Assembly (NCBI GenBank): GCA_001724215.1
Contig: MEDW01000006.1
Span: 1 to 54,444, forward strand
From: Erythrobacter sp. SCN 62-14
GTDB lineage: Bacteria; Pseudomonadota; Alphaproteobacteria; Sphingomonadales; Sphingomonadaceae
DNA: 54,444 bases
Direction: 5' to 3'
Shown here: in pieces, positions 15,236 through 24,300 of the stretch
Layout: each line of letters opens with the position of its first letter
Position numbering within the stretch: position 1 is the first letter of the stretch
Notes under the pieces: model-generated
What the model saw: the letters and a program-made list of their open reading frames with translations, nothing else
Database searches by the model: none
Told to the model about the DNA's origin: nothing
Translations under genes and position numbers: made by a program

Positions 15236-16195
15236 TTACCCGAACAGGATGCGCGACAACCGGCGGCGTGTGGCCACCACCCATTCATCCTCAAGACCGG
15301 TCGCCTCGAAGATCTTGAGCAAACGCGCCTTGGCCGCACCGTCATTCCATTCGCGGTCTGCAGCAATCATGGCGAGCAGCGTGTCGGCAGCCTCATCCCG
15401 CGCGCCTGCGGCAAAAGCGGCTTCGGCAAAGGCAAGCTGCGCGTCCATATCCGCAGGGTTAGCCGCAGCGGCCGCGCGCAGGCTCGCCAATTCGCCATCA
15501 TCCACCCGCGTAGCTGCCAATTCCAGCGCCGCGCGCGCCGGGGCCATCGCCGGATCGGCCGCAAGACGGGGATCCGCCTCGATGCTGGCCATCACCTCGC
15601 GGGCCTGATCAGCTTGGCCCAGCGCAATCAGGGCGCGCACAAGCCCTGCATGAGCCGCCGCATTATCGGGCGCCATTTCGGTGATCTGGGCAAAGATGCC
15701 GCCAGCGCGCTGCGGATCGCCTTGGCTCAGCGCTTCTTCGGCCATGGCGAGATATTGCGACAATTGCTCGGGTGTCGGGCGATGCGGATCGGCCCCAGCG
15801 GCACCTGCACCTGCACCTGCACCTGCACCTGCCTCGATCGGCAACTGCGCAAGCAGTTGATCAAGCACACCGCGCAATTGCGATTCGCTGCGCGCATTGG
15901 TGAGATCGGCCACCGGCTGGCCTTGGAACATGGCATAGACAGTCGGAATCGAGCGCACCTGAAACTGGGCCGCGATGAATTGTTCTTCATCGACATTGAT
16001 CTTGGCCAGCACCACGCCCTTGTTGGCATATTCGGCAGCGATCTTTTCCAGCACCGGAGTGAGCGCCTTGCACGGCCCACACCATTCGGCCCAGAAATCG
16101 AGGATCACAAGGGACGTCTGCGAAGGCTCGACCACGTCCTTGCGGAAGCGCTCCACGGCCTTTTGTTCGTCAATGCTCAGACCCATGCTGGCCAC
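15236..16195 (-). CDS. cnoX: CnoX-like thioredoxin-TPR chaperedoxin
   Basis: Thioredoxin domain (about residues 10-115) with an intact WAEWCGPCKALTP active site and cis-proline IPT, followed by a TPR-like helical region (about 140-319). This is the plan of YbbN/CnoX, which guards substrates from oxidation and hands them to GroEL. The linker is a run of Gly-Ala pairs encoded by five copies of a hexamer. I choose GTG 16195 because AGGAG lies seven bases upstream; ATG 16186 is the alternative. The long upstream extension of the open frame crosses the tRNA and is not real. Confidence 0.88.
   Translation of the reverse strand: MASMGLSIDEQKAVERFRKDVVEPSQTSLVILDFWAEWCGPCKALTPVLEKIAAEYANKGVVLAKINVDEEQFIAAQFQVRSIPTVYAMFQGQPVADLTNARSESQLRGVLDQLLAQLPIEAGAGAGAGAGAAGADPHRPTPEQLSQYLAMAEEALSQGDPQRAGGIFAQITEMAPDNAAAHAGLVRALIALGQADQAREVMASIEADPRLAADPAMAPARAALELAATRVDDGELASLRAAAAANPADMDAQLAFAEAAFAAGARDEAADTLLAMIAADREWNDGAAKARLLKIFEATGLEDEWVVATRRRLSRILFG
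15802..15831. repeat. hexanucleotide microsatellite (CACCTG)5 in cnoX
   Basis: Five perfect copies of CACCTG encode the Gly-Ala linker between the thioredoxin and TPR domains. Copy-number change would alter linker length without a frameshift. Confidence 0.9.
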
Positions 16196-16414
16196 GAGGA
16201 TGCTCCTTGGATTGTTGCGGACGCGCTGGTGCGCCTTTGGGCAATGTGGGGAATTTCGTCGCAATGTGAAGTGCTGATTTGCCCAGAGTGCCCAAGACGA
16301 GCGATGAAATCCACGAAGTCCAATTTTGCGCTTGCAGGCCGCGCCACTCGCTGCTAACCGCGCCGCCACCCCGACAGACTGTCTGATTTTGGACTGCGCT
16401 GTAAACGTCAGTGA

Positions 16415-16489
16415 GCGGGCGTAGCTCAGGGGTAGAGCACAACCTTGCCAAGGTTGGGGTCGGGCGTTCGAATCGCCTCGCCCGCTCCA
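16415..16489 (+). tRNA. tRNA-Gly (anticodon GCC)
   Basis: A 75-base cloverleaf with acceptor GCGGGCG (16415-16421) pairing with CGCCCGC (16479-16485), discriminator T and encoded CCA. The D arm contains AGCTCAGGGGTAGAGC. The anticodon arm AACCTTGCCAAGGTT has GCC at its centre, and the T arm carries GGGCGTTCGAATCGCC. Anticodon GCC reads GGC and GGT glycine codons, the former dominant in this genome. It stands alone between cnoX (divergent) and the TonB receptor. Confidence 0.96.
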
Positions 16490-16665
16490 GTTTTCCAGCA
16501 CATGAAATCGCCGCCGCTCGGTGCGGCGTGAAGCGCCGCTGGGTTTGCCCCGACGCTGCCCCGATCGCCTGTGTGGCATTTGGGCAACAAGTTTTCATCC
16601 ACGGCCAGCAACCGCAACCTGTGAGCTTGCAATGGAGCTGCTCAGCGATAGAGGCGTGATACGTT

Positions 16666-16683
16666 ATCTCATTATACTGAGAT
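16666..16683. promoter_or_regulatory. candidate operator in front of the zinc TonB receptor
   Basis: ATCTCA-TTATAC-TGAGAT is a perfect 6-bp inverted repeat with a 6-base centre, 38 bases before the receptor ATG. TATACT (16673-16678) inside it could be the -10 element, so a bound protein would block transcription. A Zur-type repressor is the natural candidate from the downstream gene, but the site is not a canonical Zur box I can vouch for. Confidence 0.4.
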
Positions 16684-16720
16684 CAACTTTGCAATCTCCC
16701 CCTGCTAGGAAATACCCCCG

Positions 16721-19087
16721 ATGAAAAACTTGTCCTTCCGTCATGCCGCATCCCCCACGGCCATGGTGTTTGGCCTTGCCATGGCTGCCTTGGCCAGCCC
16801 GGCGATGGCTTCTGATGCTGCCGCTGATACCGCCGATGCCACGACTCAAAGCGCTGGTGTTGAGGATGATCTTCACAACCGCCAGACCGCAACTGATGGC
16901 ACTATTCTGGTGAGCGCGGGCGGCCTGCGCGAACTTGATCTGCTGGCCGGCACCAGCGTGCTTGAAGCGCGCGAAATCCAGCGCGATGCCATCAACGGAC
17001 AGATCGGTGACTTGCTCTCCAAACTTCCCGGCGTTTCCTCAACCAGCTTTGCACCGGGCGCATCGCGGCCAGTTCTGCGCGGCCAGCAAGGCGAGCGTGT
17101 GCGTGTGCTGATCGATGGGTTGGGCACGCTGGATGTCTCGAACACCTCGCCCGATCACGCGGTGACAATCGAGCCGATCACGCTTGAACGCATCGAAGTG
17201 CTGCGCGGCCCAGCTGTGCTGCTCTACGGCAGCCAGGCCATCGGCGGCGCGGTGAACGCCATCGACAAGCGCATCCCGACCCGCATGCCCGAAGAAGATT
17301 TCCACTTCGATGGATTTGCAGGGATCGACAGCGCCAGCTTCATGCGCACCGCAGCAGGCTCGCTCGATGTGGGCCTCACCAGCAATCTGGTGCTCCATGT
17401 CGACGGGTCATGGCGCAAGGCCGATGACATGCGCATCGGCGGTTTCCAGATCGCGCGCGGATTGCGCGGCGAATTGCTTGAAGAAGCAGCCGAAGAAGAA
17501 GCCAAAGGCGATTTCGAGGAAGCCGCCGAACTGCGTGAAATCGCCAACCGCCGCGGCCGCGTTCCCAACAGCGATGTCGAGAGCTGGACAGCCAATGCAG
17601 GCTTGGGCCTGATCCTGGGGCAAAGCACCTTCGGGGTCGCTGTGGGCTATTATGAGACCGACTACGGCGTCATCAAACGGCCCGGCCTCAAACATGATCA
17701 TGGCCACGGCGGCCACGGCCATGGTGGGCACGGCCATAGCCACGGCGGGCATGGCCATGGCGGGCACAGCCATGGAGATGGCGATGATGAAATCGTGCGC
17801 ATCGGCCTTCAGCAGTTCCGCACCGATCTCAAGGGCGACATCTACCTCGGCGGCGGGGCGTTCGAGCGCTTGCGTCTGCGGGCGGGCTATTCCGATTACA
17901 CCCACACAGAATTTGAAGGCGGCGAGATCGGCACTGTCTTCGACAGCAAGAGCATCGAAGCCCGCGCCGAACTGGTGCAGAACACCGGTGGCATTCTTCG
18001 CGGTGTGACGGGCCTTCAATTCATGCACCGCGATTTCGATGCCGAGGGTGCAGAAGCCTATGTGCCGCGCAACCTGACCGATCAATTCGCGGTTTTCACG
18101 CTTCAGGAATATGGCAACGGCCCGTTCCAGCTCGAAGCCTCGGCCCGCGCCGAGTTCACCAAAGTGCGTTCACCGGGCGCAATGGGCCACGAACATGGAC
18201 ATGGACATGGACATGGACATGGACATGGACATGGACATGGACACGGACACGGACACGGACACGGACACGGACATGGGCATGGGCATGGGCATGATCACCA
18301 TGATGATGGCCCCTTTGATCGCAGCTTCCAGACCTTCTCGGGCGCGGTTGGCCTTGTCTATCAGGGGATCGAGGGCGTGCGCATGGGTCTGAACGCCTCG
18401 CGCGTCGAACGTGCGCCGAGCGCGGAAGAACTGCTGTCCGACGGACCGCACTTTGCAACGCAAGCCTTCGAGATTGGTGATCGCGATCTGCGCGTCGAGC
18501 GCGCCTGGGGGCTTGAGGCCTATGCACGAGGCAAGATCGGCGCGGGCACTTTCAGCGTGGCGGCGTTCCGCCAGTGGTTCGACAATTACATCTTCCTTGC
18601 CGAAACGGGCGACATGGATGATGGCCTGCCCGTCTTCCGCTACCGCCAGTCGGACGCCAATTTCTGGGGTGCGGAAGCTGAATTGTCCTATCCGCTGATC
18701 GACACCGGCTCCTATCGCCTGTTGACCGATCTGCGCGCGTCTTATGTCGAGGCTGACCTTACCAATGGCGAGAACGTGCCGCGCATCCCGCCGCTGCAGT
18801 TGCTCGGCGCACTTGAAGCGCAGACCGACAGTTTTGATCTGCGCGGCGAAGTGCAGTGGTTTGGCAAGCAGGACCGCGTCGCGCCGTTCGAAACCGAAAC
18901 CGACAGCTTTGCGCTGGTCAATGCGATGATCGCCTGGCGGCCCTTTGAGGCCAATCGCAATGTCACGGTGCTGCTGGCAGCAGACAACATCTTTGATGTC
19001 GTGGGCCGCCGCCATGCGAGCTTCACCAAGGATTTCATCCCGCTGATGGGCCGCAATTTCCGTGCCAGCGTCAGGATGAGCTTCTAA
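16721..19087 (+). CDS. znuD: ZnuD-like TonB-dependent receptor with Gly-His loops
   Basis: A 788-residue outer-membrane receptor. Order: signal peptide (about 1-30, ending ASPAMASD), TonB-box-like ILVSAG near residue 60, plug domain with VLRGQQGERVRVLIDGLG and IEVLRGPAVLLYGSQAIGGAVN, then a 22-strand-type barrel ending in MSF. Two extracellular-loop regions are His-rich. Residues about 325-350 contain mixed HGHGGHGHS motifs, and residues about 490-525 contain 16 consecutive Gly-His pairs ending HDHHDD. This architecture matches zinc-piracy receptors such as ZnuD. Energy comes from TonB. Metal identity is inferred from the histidines; copper or nickel is possible. Confidence 0.85.
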   Translation: MKNLSFRHAASPTAMVFGLAMAALASPAMASDAAADTADATTQSAGVEDDLHNRQTATDGTILVSAGGLRELDLLAGTSVLEAREIQRDAINGQIGDLLSKLPGVSSTSFAPGASRPVLRGQQGERVRVLIDGLGTLDVSNTSPDHAVTIEPITLERIEVLRGPAVLLYGSQAIGGAVNAIDKRIPTRMPEEDFHFDGFAGIDSASFMRTAAGSLDVGLTSNLVLHVDGSWRKADDMRIGGFQIARGLRGELLEEAAEEEAKGDFEEAAELREIANRRGRVPNSDVESWTANAGLGLILGQSTFGVAVGYYETDYGVIKRPGLKHDHGHGGHGHGGHGHSHGGHGHGGHSHGDGDDEIVRIGLQQFRTDLKGDIYLGGGAFERLRLRAGYSDYTHTEFEGGEIGTVFDSKSIEARAELVQNTGGILRGVTGLQFMHRDFDAEGAEAYVPRNLTDQFAVFTLQEYGNGPFQLEASARAEFTKVRSPGAMGHEHGHGHGHGHGHGHGHGHGHGHGHGHGHGHGHGHDHHDDGPFDRSFQTFSGAVGLVYQGIEGVRMGLNASRVERAPSAEELLSDGPHFATQAFEIGDRDLRVERAWGLEAYARGKIGAGTFSVAAFRQWFDNYIFLAETGDMDDGLPVFRYRQSDANFWGAEAELSYPLIDTGSYRLLTDLRASYVEADLTNGENVPRIPPLQLLGALEAQTDSFDLRGEVQWFGKQDRVAPFETETDSFALVNAMIAWRPFEANRNVTVLLAADNIFDVVGRRHASFTKDFIPLMGRNFRASVRMSF
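17689..17780. repeat. first His-rich loop-coding segment
   Basis: Degenerate Gly-His coding repeat with mixed CAT and CAC codons, encoding HDHGHGGHGHGG-type sequence. It is less regular than the downstream repeat, as expected of an older, diverged expansion. Confidence 0.75.
18197..18292. repeat. hexanucleotide array coding 16 Gly-His pairs
   Basis: Seven GGACAT, five GGACAC, one GGACAT and three GGGCAT units run without interruption for 96 bases, giving (Gly-His)16. The block structure points to recent slippage expansion of single variants. Length changes keep the frame. Confidence 0.92.
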
Positions 19088-19117
19088 GCTCCTCGGTTCG
19101 CGCGAGGGTCACAGATC

Positions 19118-19150
19118 AAGGGCAGTCGGGATAACCCGGCTGCCCTTTTT
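19118..19150 (+). terminator. Rho-independent terminator of the TonB receptor gene
   Basis: AAGGGCAG-TCGGG (19118-19130), loop ATAA, CCCGG-CTGCCCTT (19135-19147), then a T-run. The 13-bp stem has one G-T pair and the U-tract is clear. Best intrinsic terminator in the window. Confidence 0.9.
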
Positions 19151-19159
19151 GCTTGGACC

Positions 19160-19402
19160 TCACCCCAGCGCAGCGCGCACCACAATCCATGTTTCAGCAA
19201 CAAAGCTGAAACCGAACACCGTGATCGCCGCACAGGTCTGTCGTGCCGTAGCAAGTCTGCGCCCCTTGCCGGGATCAAGCCACGGCAGCCACGGCTTCAG
19301 CAAAATCACCACATCGCGCGCGTGCAGCACCAGCCACGCCGCAGACAGCAGCGAAATCGTGGAGAGCACCGGCAGGGCAATCTGCATTTCAGCAAGGGTC
19401 AT
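19160..19402 (-). CDS. small two-TM membrane protein
   Basis: An 80-residue protein with hydrophobic segments at about residues 6-21 and 57-77, separated by a loop HARDVVILLKPWLPWLDPGKGRR. I do not recognise the family. I start at ATG 19402 with a modest GAAAG site; a frame from 19441 adds 13 residues and an internal ATG at 19387 is also possible. It follows the terminator of the convergent TonB receptor gene and precedes the reductase gene on the opposite side. Coding status is likely rather than certain: hydrophobic pattern and isolated position support it. Confidence 0.5.
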   Translation of the reverse strand: MTLAEMQIALPVLSTISLLSAAWLVLHARDVVILLKPWLPWLDPGKGRRLATARQTCAAITVFGFSFVAETWIVVRAALG

Positions 19403-19476
19403 GGCGCGGCTTTCGAATGGTGCTGGCCTACCCTTGCCCAATGCCCATAGAGGCGTCTGCGTTCCGCTTCGGCCTG

Positions 19477-20652
19477 TTATTCCTCGATCGCAAATGTCAG
19501 TTCGGCGTGCTCTTCGAGGCGTTTCACCAGATCTTCGCCCAGAAACGCGCCGGGCGTGCCAATCCCACCAGCGCTTTCCAACGAAAGCAGCGCAATGCCG
19601 GTTTCAGTTAGCATCCGGCTGGTTGAACCATAGCCCGGATCATAGCGGCCCTTCACCCCATATTGCAGCCGCTGCCCGTCCGGCATGTCGGCCACAAACA
19701 CGACATCGTAAAAGCCATTCTCGCGCTCTTCCTTGGTCGGTCCCTCGCCGGGTTTGGGCGGCTTTGCACCAAACGGGTTTTTCATGAATTCCAGCGCCGC
19801 TTGCGCTGCTGCCTTGCCCGCTTCGCCGGGGCTGGTCAGCATCATCTCGTCATACTGGAAATCCGTGCCGTAAGGGTGGCCGAGCAGGAAGTTGGTGCGG
19901 TGCACGTTCTTGGTGTTGATCGGCGCCATCACGAAAGGCGCAGCCCACTTGCCCAAGTCTTCTTCGTGGGCAGGAATCATACCCGAAGGCTGATCGGGGC
20001 CTTCAAAACCGGGAGTGAGCGCGAAAGGATTGCGCAGCACGTTGATGATTTTCACATCCTTGGCAGCGGCTTTCATGGTCGCGCCAAGGCTTGCCGCGGT
20101 GCCGCCTGAAAACGTCCCCTGCATCGCGCGCACCCGTCCACGGATGCGCGGGGCAGGCTTGCCGAAACGTTCGATGCAGGCCTTTTGCGTCATCAACACG
20201 CCGAGATCGAAGGGGATCGAATCAAAGCCGGATGAAAAACAGATGCGCGCGCCCGAGGCTTCGGCGGCGGCCTGATGCTGCGCGATCTTGGCGGCCATCC
20301 ACGCAGGCTCTCCGCACAGATCAGCATAGTCCGTGCCCGTCTTCACACAGGCAGCCACCAGCTTATCGCCATAAAGCTGATAGGGGCCAACAGTGGTGAG
20401 CACGACGCGGGTGCGCTGGCACATCGCCTCAAGATCAGCGTCATCATCGGCATTGGCGACCACCAGCGGCGTATCGGCAGGCGCGCCGATCAAATCGCGC
20501 ACTTCTGCCAGTTTTTCGAGGCTGCGGCCCGCCATCGCCCACTTGGGGCCATCGTTGCGGGGGCCGTAATGGTTGCTGAGATATTCGGCCACCAGCCTGC
20601 CGGTGTAGCCGGTTGCGCCATAAACAATGATGTCAAAGTCGCGGGTGCTCAT
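19477..20652 (-). CDS. saccharopine dehydrogenase-like / trans-acting enoyl reductase family
   Basis: A 391-residue NAD(P)-binding protein. The Rossmann motif is VYGATGYTGRLVAEYL at residue 11. TTVGPYQLYGDKLVAACVKTGTDYADLCGE near 87-116 and FSSGFDSIPFDLGVLM near 140 are the conserved blocks of the saccharopine-dehydrogenase-like family that includes mycobacterial trans-acting enoyl reductases. AAAGGAG precedes ATG 20652. No lysine-pathway genes are nearby, so a role in lysine synthesis is unlikely; reduction of a lipid intermediate is one possibility. Confidence 0.82.
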   Translation of the reverse strand: MSTRDFDIIVYGATGYTGRLVAEYLSNHYGPRNDGPKWAMAGRSLEKLAEVRDLIGAPADTPLVVANADDDADLEAMCQRTRVVLTTVGPYQLYGDKLVAACVKTGTDYADLCGEPAWMAAKIAQHQAAAEASGARICFSSGFDSIPFDLGVLMTQKACIERFGKPAPRIRGRVRAMQGTFSGGTAASLGATMKAAAKDVKIINVLRNPFALTPGFEGPDQPSGMIPAHEEDLGKWAAPFVMAPINTKNVHRTNFLLGHPYGTDFQYDEMMLTSPGEAGKAAAQAALEFMKNPFGAKPPKPGEGPTKEERENGFYDVVFVADMPDGQRLQYGVKGRYDPGYGSTSRMLTETGIALLSLESAGGIGTPGAFLGEDLVKRLEEHAELTFAIEE

Positions 20653-20737
20653 GTGGGCTCTCCTTTAGCCCCGCGTGATGCGCGAGGGCGCGCCCCAAGT
20701 CCAGAGGCGTGCGCCCAAAGGCCCTAAAGCCGCGGCC

Positions 20738-21292
20738 CTAAAGCCTCGGAAGCGTCACCCCGCGCTGGCCCATATATTTGCCCGCGCGGTCCTTATAGCT
20801 CACCTCGCAGCGTTCATTGCCTTTGAGGAACAGGAACTGGCACGCGCCTTCATTGGCGTAGATTTTCGCAGGCAAGGGCGTTGTGTTCGAAAATTCGAGC
20901 GTCACATGGCCCTCCCAGCCCGGTTCGAGCGGGGTGACATTCACGATGATCCCGCAGCGCGCATAGGTGCTCTTGCCAAGACAGATCACCAGCACATCTT
21001 CGGGAACGCGGAAATATTCGACTGTCCGCGCGAGCGCGAAGCTATTGGGCGGGATGATGCAGACATCGGTTTCGCGGTCGACGAAGCTTTTGGGGTCGAA
21101 CTGTTTGGGATCGACCACCGATGAATCGACATTGGTGAAGATCTTGAATTCGGGCGCAACCCGCGCGTCATAGCCGTAGGAGGAAAGCCCATAGGAAATC
21201 ACCCCGTCGCGGCGCTGGGCCTCGACGAAAGGCTCGATCATGCCGTGCTGTTGGGCTTGCTCACGGATCCACTTGTCGGAAAGAATCGCCAT
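20738..21292 (-). CDS. dcd: dCTP deaminase
   Basis: Converts dCTP to dUTP, feeding dTTP synthesis through dUTPase. Conserved blocks are SDKWIREQA at the start, [11 protein letters not shown] near residue 36, [25 protein letters not shown] near 103-128 with the catalytic glutamate following in HVTLEFSN, and QFLFLKG. Length of 184 residues is exact for Gram-negative Dcd. It is a single gene between the reductase and putA on the minus strand, about 60 bases after the putA stop. Confidence 0.95.
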   Translation of the reverse strand: MAILSDKWIREQAQQHGMIEPFVEAQRRDGVISYGLSSYGYDARVAPEFKIFTNVDSSVVDPKQFDPKSFVDRETDVCIIPPNSFALARTVEYFRVPEDVLVICLGKSTYARCGIIVNVTPLEPGWEGHVTLEFSNTTPLPAKIYANEGACQFLFLKGNERCEVSYKDRAGKYMGQRGVTLPRL

Positions 21293-21355
21293 GGCTCATG
21301 GGATTCCCGATAGGCGGGCCAAGAGCAAGGGTCAGGCACATCTTTCCCCCCACAA

Positions 21356-24300
21356 TCACCCCGCCGCCAGCAGGCTGGCGTTGCCGCCTGCTGCCGTGGT
21401 GTCGATGGTCATCACCCTTTCGGTGGCAAAGCGGGCGAGATAATGCGGGCCGCCTGCCTTAGGACCCGTGCCAGACAAGCCCTCACCGCCGAAAGGCTGG
21501 CTTTCCACCACCGCGCCGATCTGGTTGCGGTTGACGTAGAAATTGCCGACCCGCGCGCGCGCCTTCACAAAATCGCGCGTGGCAGCGATCCGGCTGTGGA
21601 GGCCAAGCGTCAGGCCGAAGCCTGTGGCGTTGATGTCCGCCACCACCTGTTCCAGATCGTCAGCGGCAAAGCGCGCAACGTGGAGGACGGGGCCGAAATG
21701 CTCGTCCTTGAGCGCGGTGATCCCCGGCACTTCGATAATCGCAGGGGCGACGAAGCAGCCTTTGGTGGCTTCAGGCGGCAAAGGCAGCCGGGTGACCGGC
21801 CAGCCCGCAGCCTCGCACGCGGCGATATGCGCCTCCAAGCGCTCGCGCGCGGCTTCATCAATCACCGGGCCAACATCGGTCGCAAGGTCTGCCGGGCTGC
21901 CGATAGTGAGCGCTTCCATGCCGCCGCCGATCATTGCCAGCATGGTGTCTGCGACATCGTCTTGGAGATAGAGCACCCGGAGTGCCGAACAGCGCTGGCC
22001 TGCGCTCTGGAACGCGCTCGCGACGACATCACGCACCACCTGTTCGGGCAGAGCGGAGCTATCGACGATCATCGCGTTTTGCCCGCCGGTTTCAGCGATC
22101 AGCGTGGCAATCGGCCCTTCACGCGTGGCCAGCGTGCGGTTGATCGCGCGCGCGGTGGCGGTTGATCCGGTAAAGGCCACGCCAGCGAGCGCGGGATGCG
22201 CGGTCAGCTGCGCTCCCACTTCGCCGCCGCCGGGGATAAGCTGCAGCGCCTCGGGCGGAATGCCTGCCTCGTGGCACAGCTTGACGGCAAGCGCGGCGAT
22301 CAGCGGAGTTTGCGGTGCAGGCTTGGCCAGCACAGTGTTGCCCGCGGCAAGCGCGGCTGCGGCCATCCCGATGAAAATCGCCAGCGGGAAATTCCACGGC
22401 GCAATCGTCACAAACACTCCGCGCCCGTGCAGGCTGAGGGTGTTTTCTTCTCCCGTAGGCCCCGGCAGATGCAAGGGCGCACTAAACTGGCGGCGCGCTT
22501 CGGCGGCGTAGTAGCGTAGGAAATCAACCGCCTCGCGCAGTTCGAGCACGGCATCGACCAGCGTCTTGCCCGCCTCGCGCTGGCACAGGCTGAGGAATTC
22601 TGCGGTATGCGCCTCGAACAGGCGGGCGGCTTCTTCGAGCAAAAGCGCGCGCTTCTCGCCGCCCAGCGCATCCCAGCCTGGTTGCAGCGCACTTGCGGCG
22701 GCAAAGGCCGCGTCGATCTCGGCAGCGGTGGCAGGGCGCATCATGCCAACCTGTGCGGAGCGATCATGCGGCGATGTGATTGCAACTTCGGCGGCGGCAG
22801 CGCCCAGCGGGAAAGTCGGGTCGGCGCGCCATGAGACGCCTGACAATTCGCGCAGCCGTTCCTGCAAGGGCTCCCGAACCATCGGATCGGAGAGGTCAAC
22901 GCCGGCGCTGTTCAGCCGCGCGCCGAAAATCTCACGCGGCAAAGGGATCGCCGGATTGCGGCGCTGATCCATTGCGGCCAGTTCGGCCACCGGATCGCTC
23001 ACCAGATCGGCTGCCGGAATGGCCGCATCGCCCATGCGATTCACAAAGCTGGTGTTGGCGCCGTTCTCCAGCAAGCGGCGCACCAGATAGGCGAGCAATT
23101 CCTTGTGCCCGCCCACCGGCGCATAGATCCGCACCGGAGTGGGATTATTGCCCTCAATCCGGCGCAGTGCGGCGTAAACCTCCTCGCCCATGCCGTGGAG
23201 TCTTTGAAATTCAAATTTTCCGTGTTCTTGTTGGCCTACCGCTGCGCTGCTTGAGGCCTTGGCCATCTCCTTGATCGCGGCAATCGTATAGGCGTTGTGG
23301 GTGGCAAAGGCCGGGCGGATCACGTCGCTTGCCTCAAACAGGCGGGCAGCGCACGCGAGATAACTGACATCGGTAGCGATCTTGCGGGTGAAGACGGGGT
23401 AATCCTCATGCCCGCCGACTTGCGCGGCCTTCACCTCGCTGTCCCAATAAGCGCCCTTCACCAGCCGCACGAACAGGCGGCGGCCATGGCGGCGGGCGGC
23501 ACGAGCGGCCCAATCGCACACCGTTAGCCCGCGCTTCTGATAGGCCTGAATGGCGAGGCCAAAGCCTTCCCAGCGGCTGCCATCGGCGCGCACGAACAGG
23601 CTGTCGTCAGCCAGCAGCGTCTCGATAATGTCGAGGCTGAGTTCGAGCCGCTCAGCCTCCTCGGCATCAATGGTGAAATGAATATCGGCATCGCGCGCCT
23701 TGGCGGCGAGACTCTTCACCACCGGAACCAGCGCATCATGGGCGGCCGCCGCATGAGCGAAATCATATTTCGGGTGGAGCGCCGACAGCTTCACCGAAAT
23801 GCCGGGAGAACCAGCGACCCCCGCGCCGCTTTCCGCCGCCAGCCGATCGAGCGCGCTTTGATAAGCGGCAAGATAGTGCGCCGCATCGCCGTGCGTCATC
23901 GCCGCTTCGCCCAGCATATCAAAACTATGGGTGATGCCAGATGCGCGTTCAGGCGCGGCGCGTTTCAAAGCCTCATCAATGGTGCGGCCGAACACAAACT
24001 GCCCGCCGAGGATTTTCATCGCCTGGCCTGTCGCGGTGCGGATCACCGGTTCGCCCAACCGGTTGATCGCGCGCTTCAGGGCGCTGCCCATGCCGCGCTG
24101 GCGGGCCTCGGGCGGATCAAGCACTTCGCCTGTCAGCATCAGTGAGAACGTCGCCGCATTGACAAAGGTCGAAGAGCTTTCGCCCAGATGCTCGCCCCAG
24201 TCGATCTTGCCAATCTTGTCGCGGATCAGCGCGTCCGCAGTCGCTGCATCGGGCACGCGCAGCAGCGCTTCGGCAAGGCACATCAGCGCAATACCTTCTT

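Noticed and set aside
16196-16579. N-terminal extension of the chaperedoxin frame
   Set aside because: It would run antisense through the tRNA-Gly gene; the thioredoxin domain begins at the GTG/ATG near 16190.
18197-18292. Possible CRISPR array because of regular repeats
   Set aside because: The 6-bp units have no spacers and encode Gly-His pairs in frame inside the TonB receptor.
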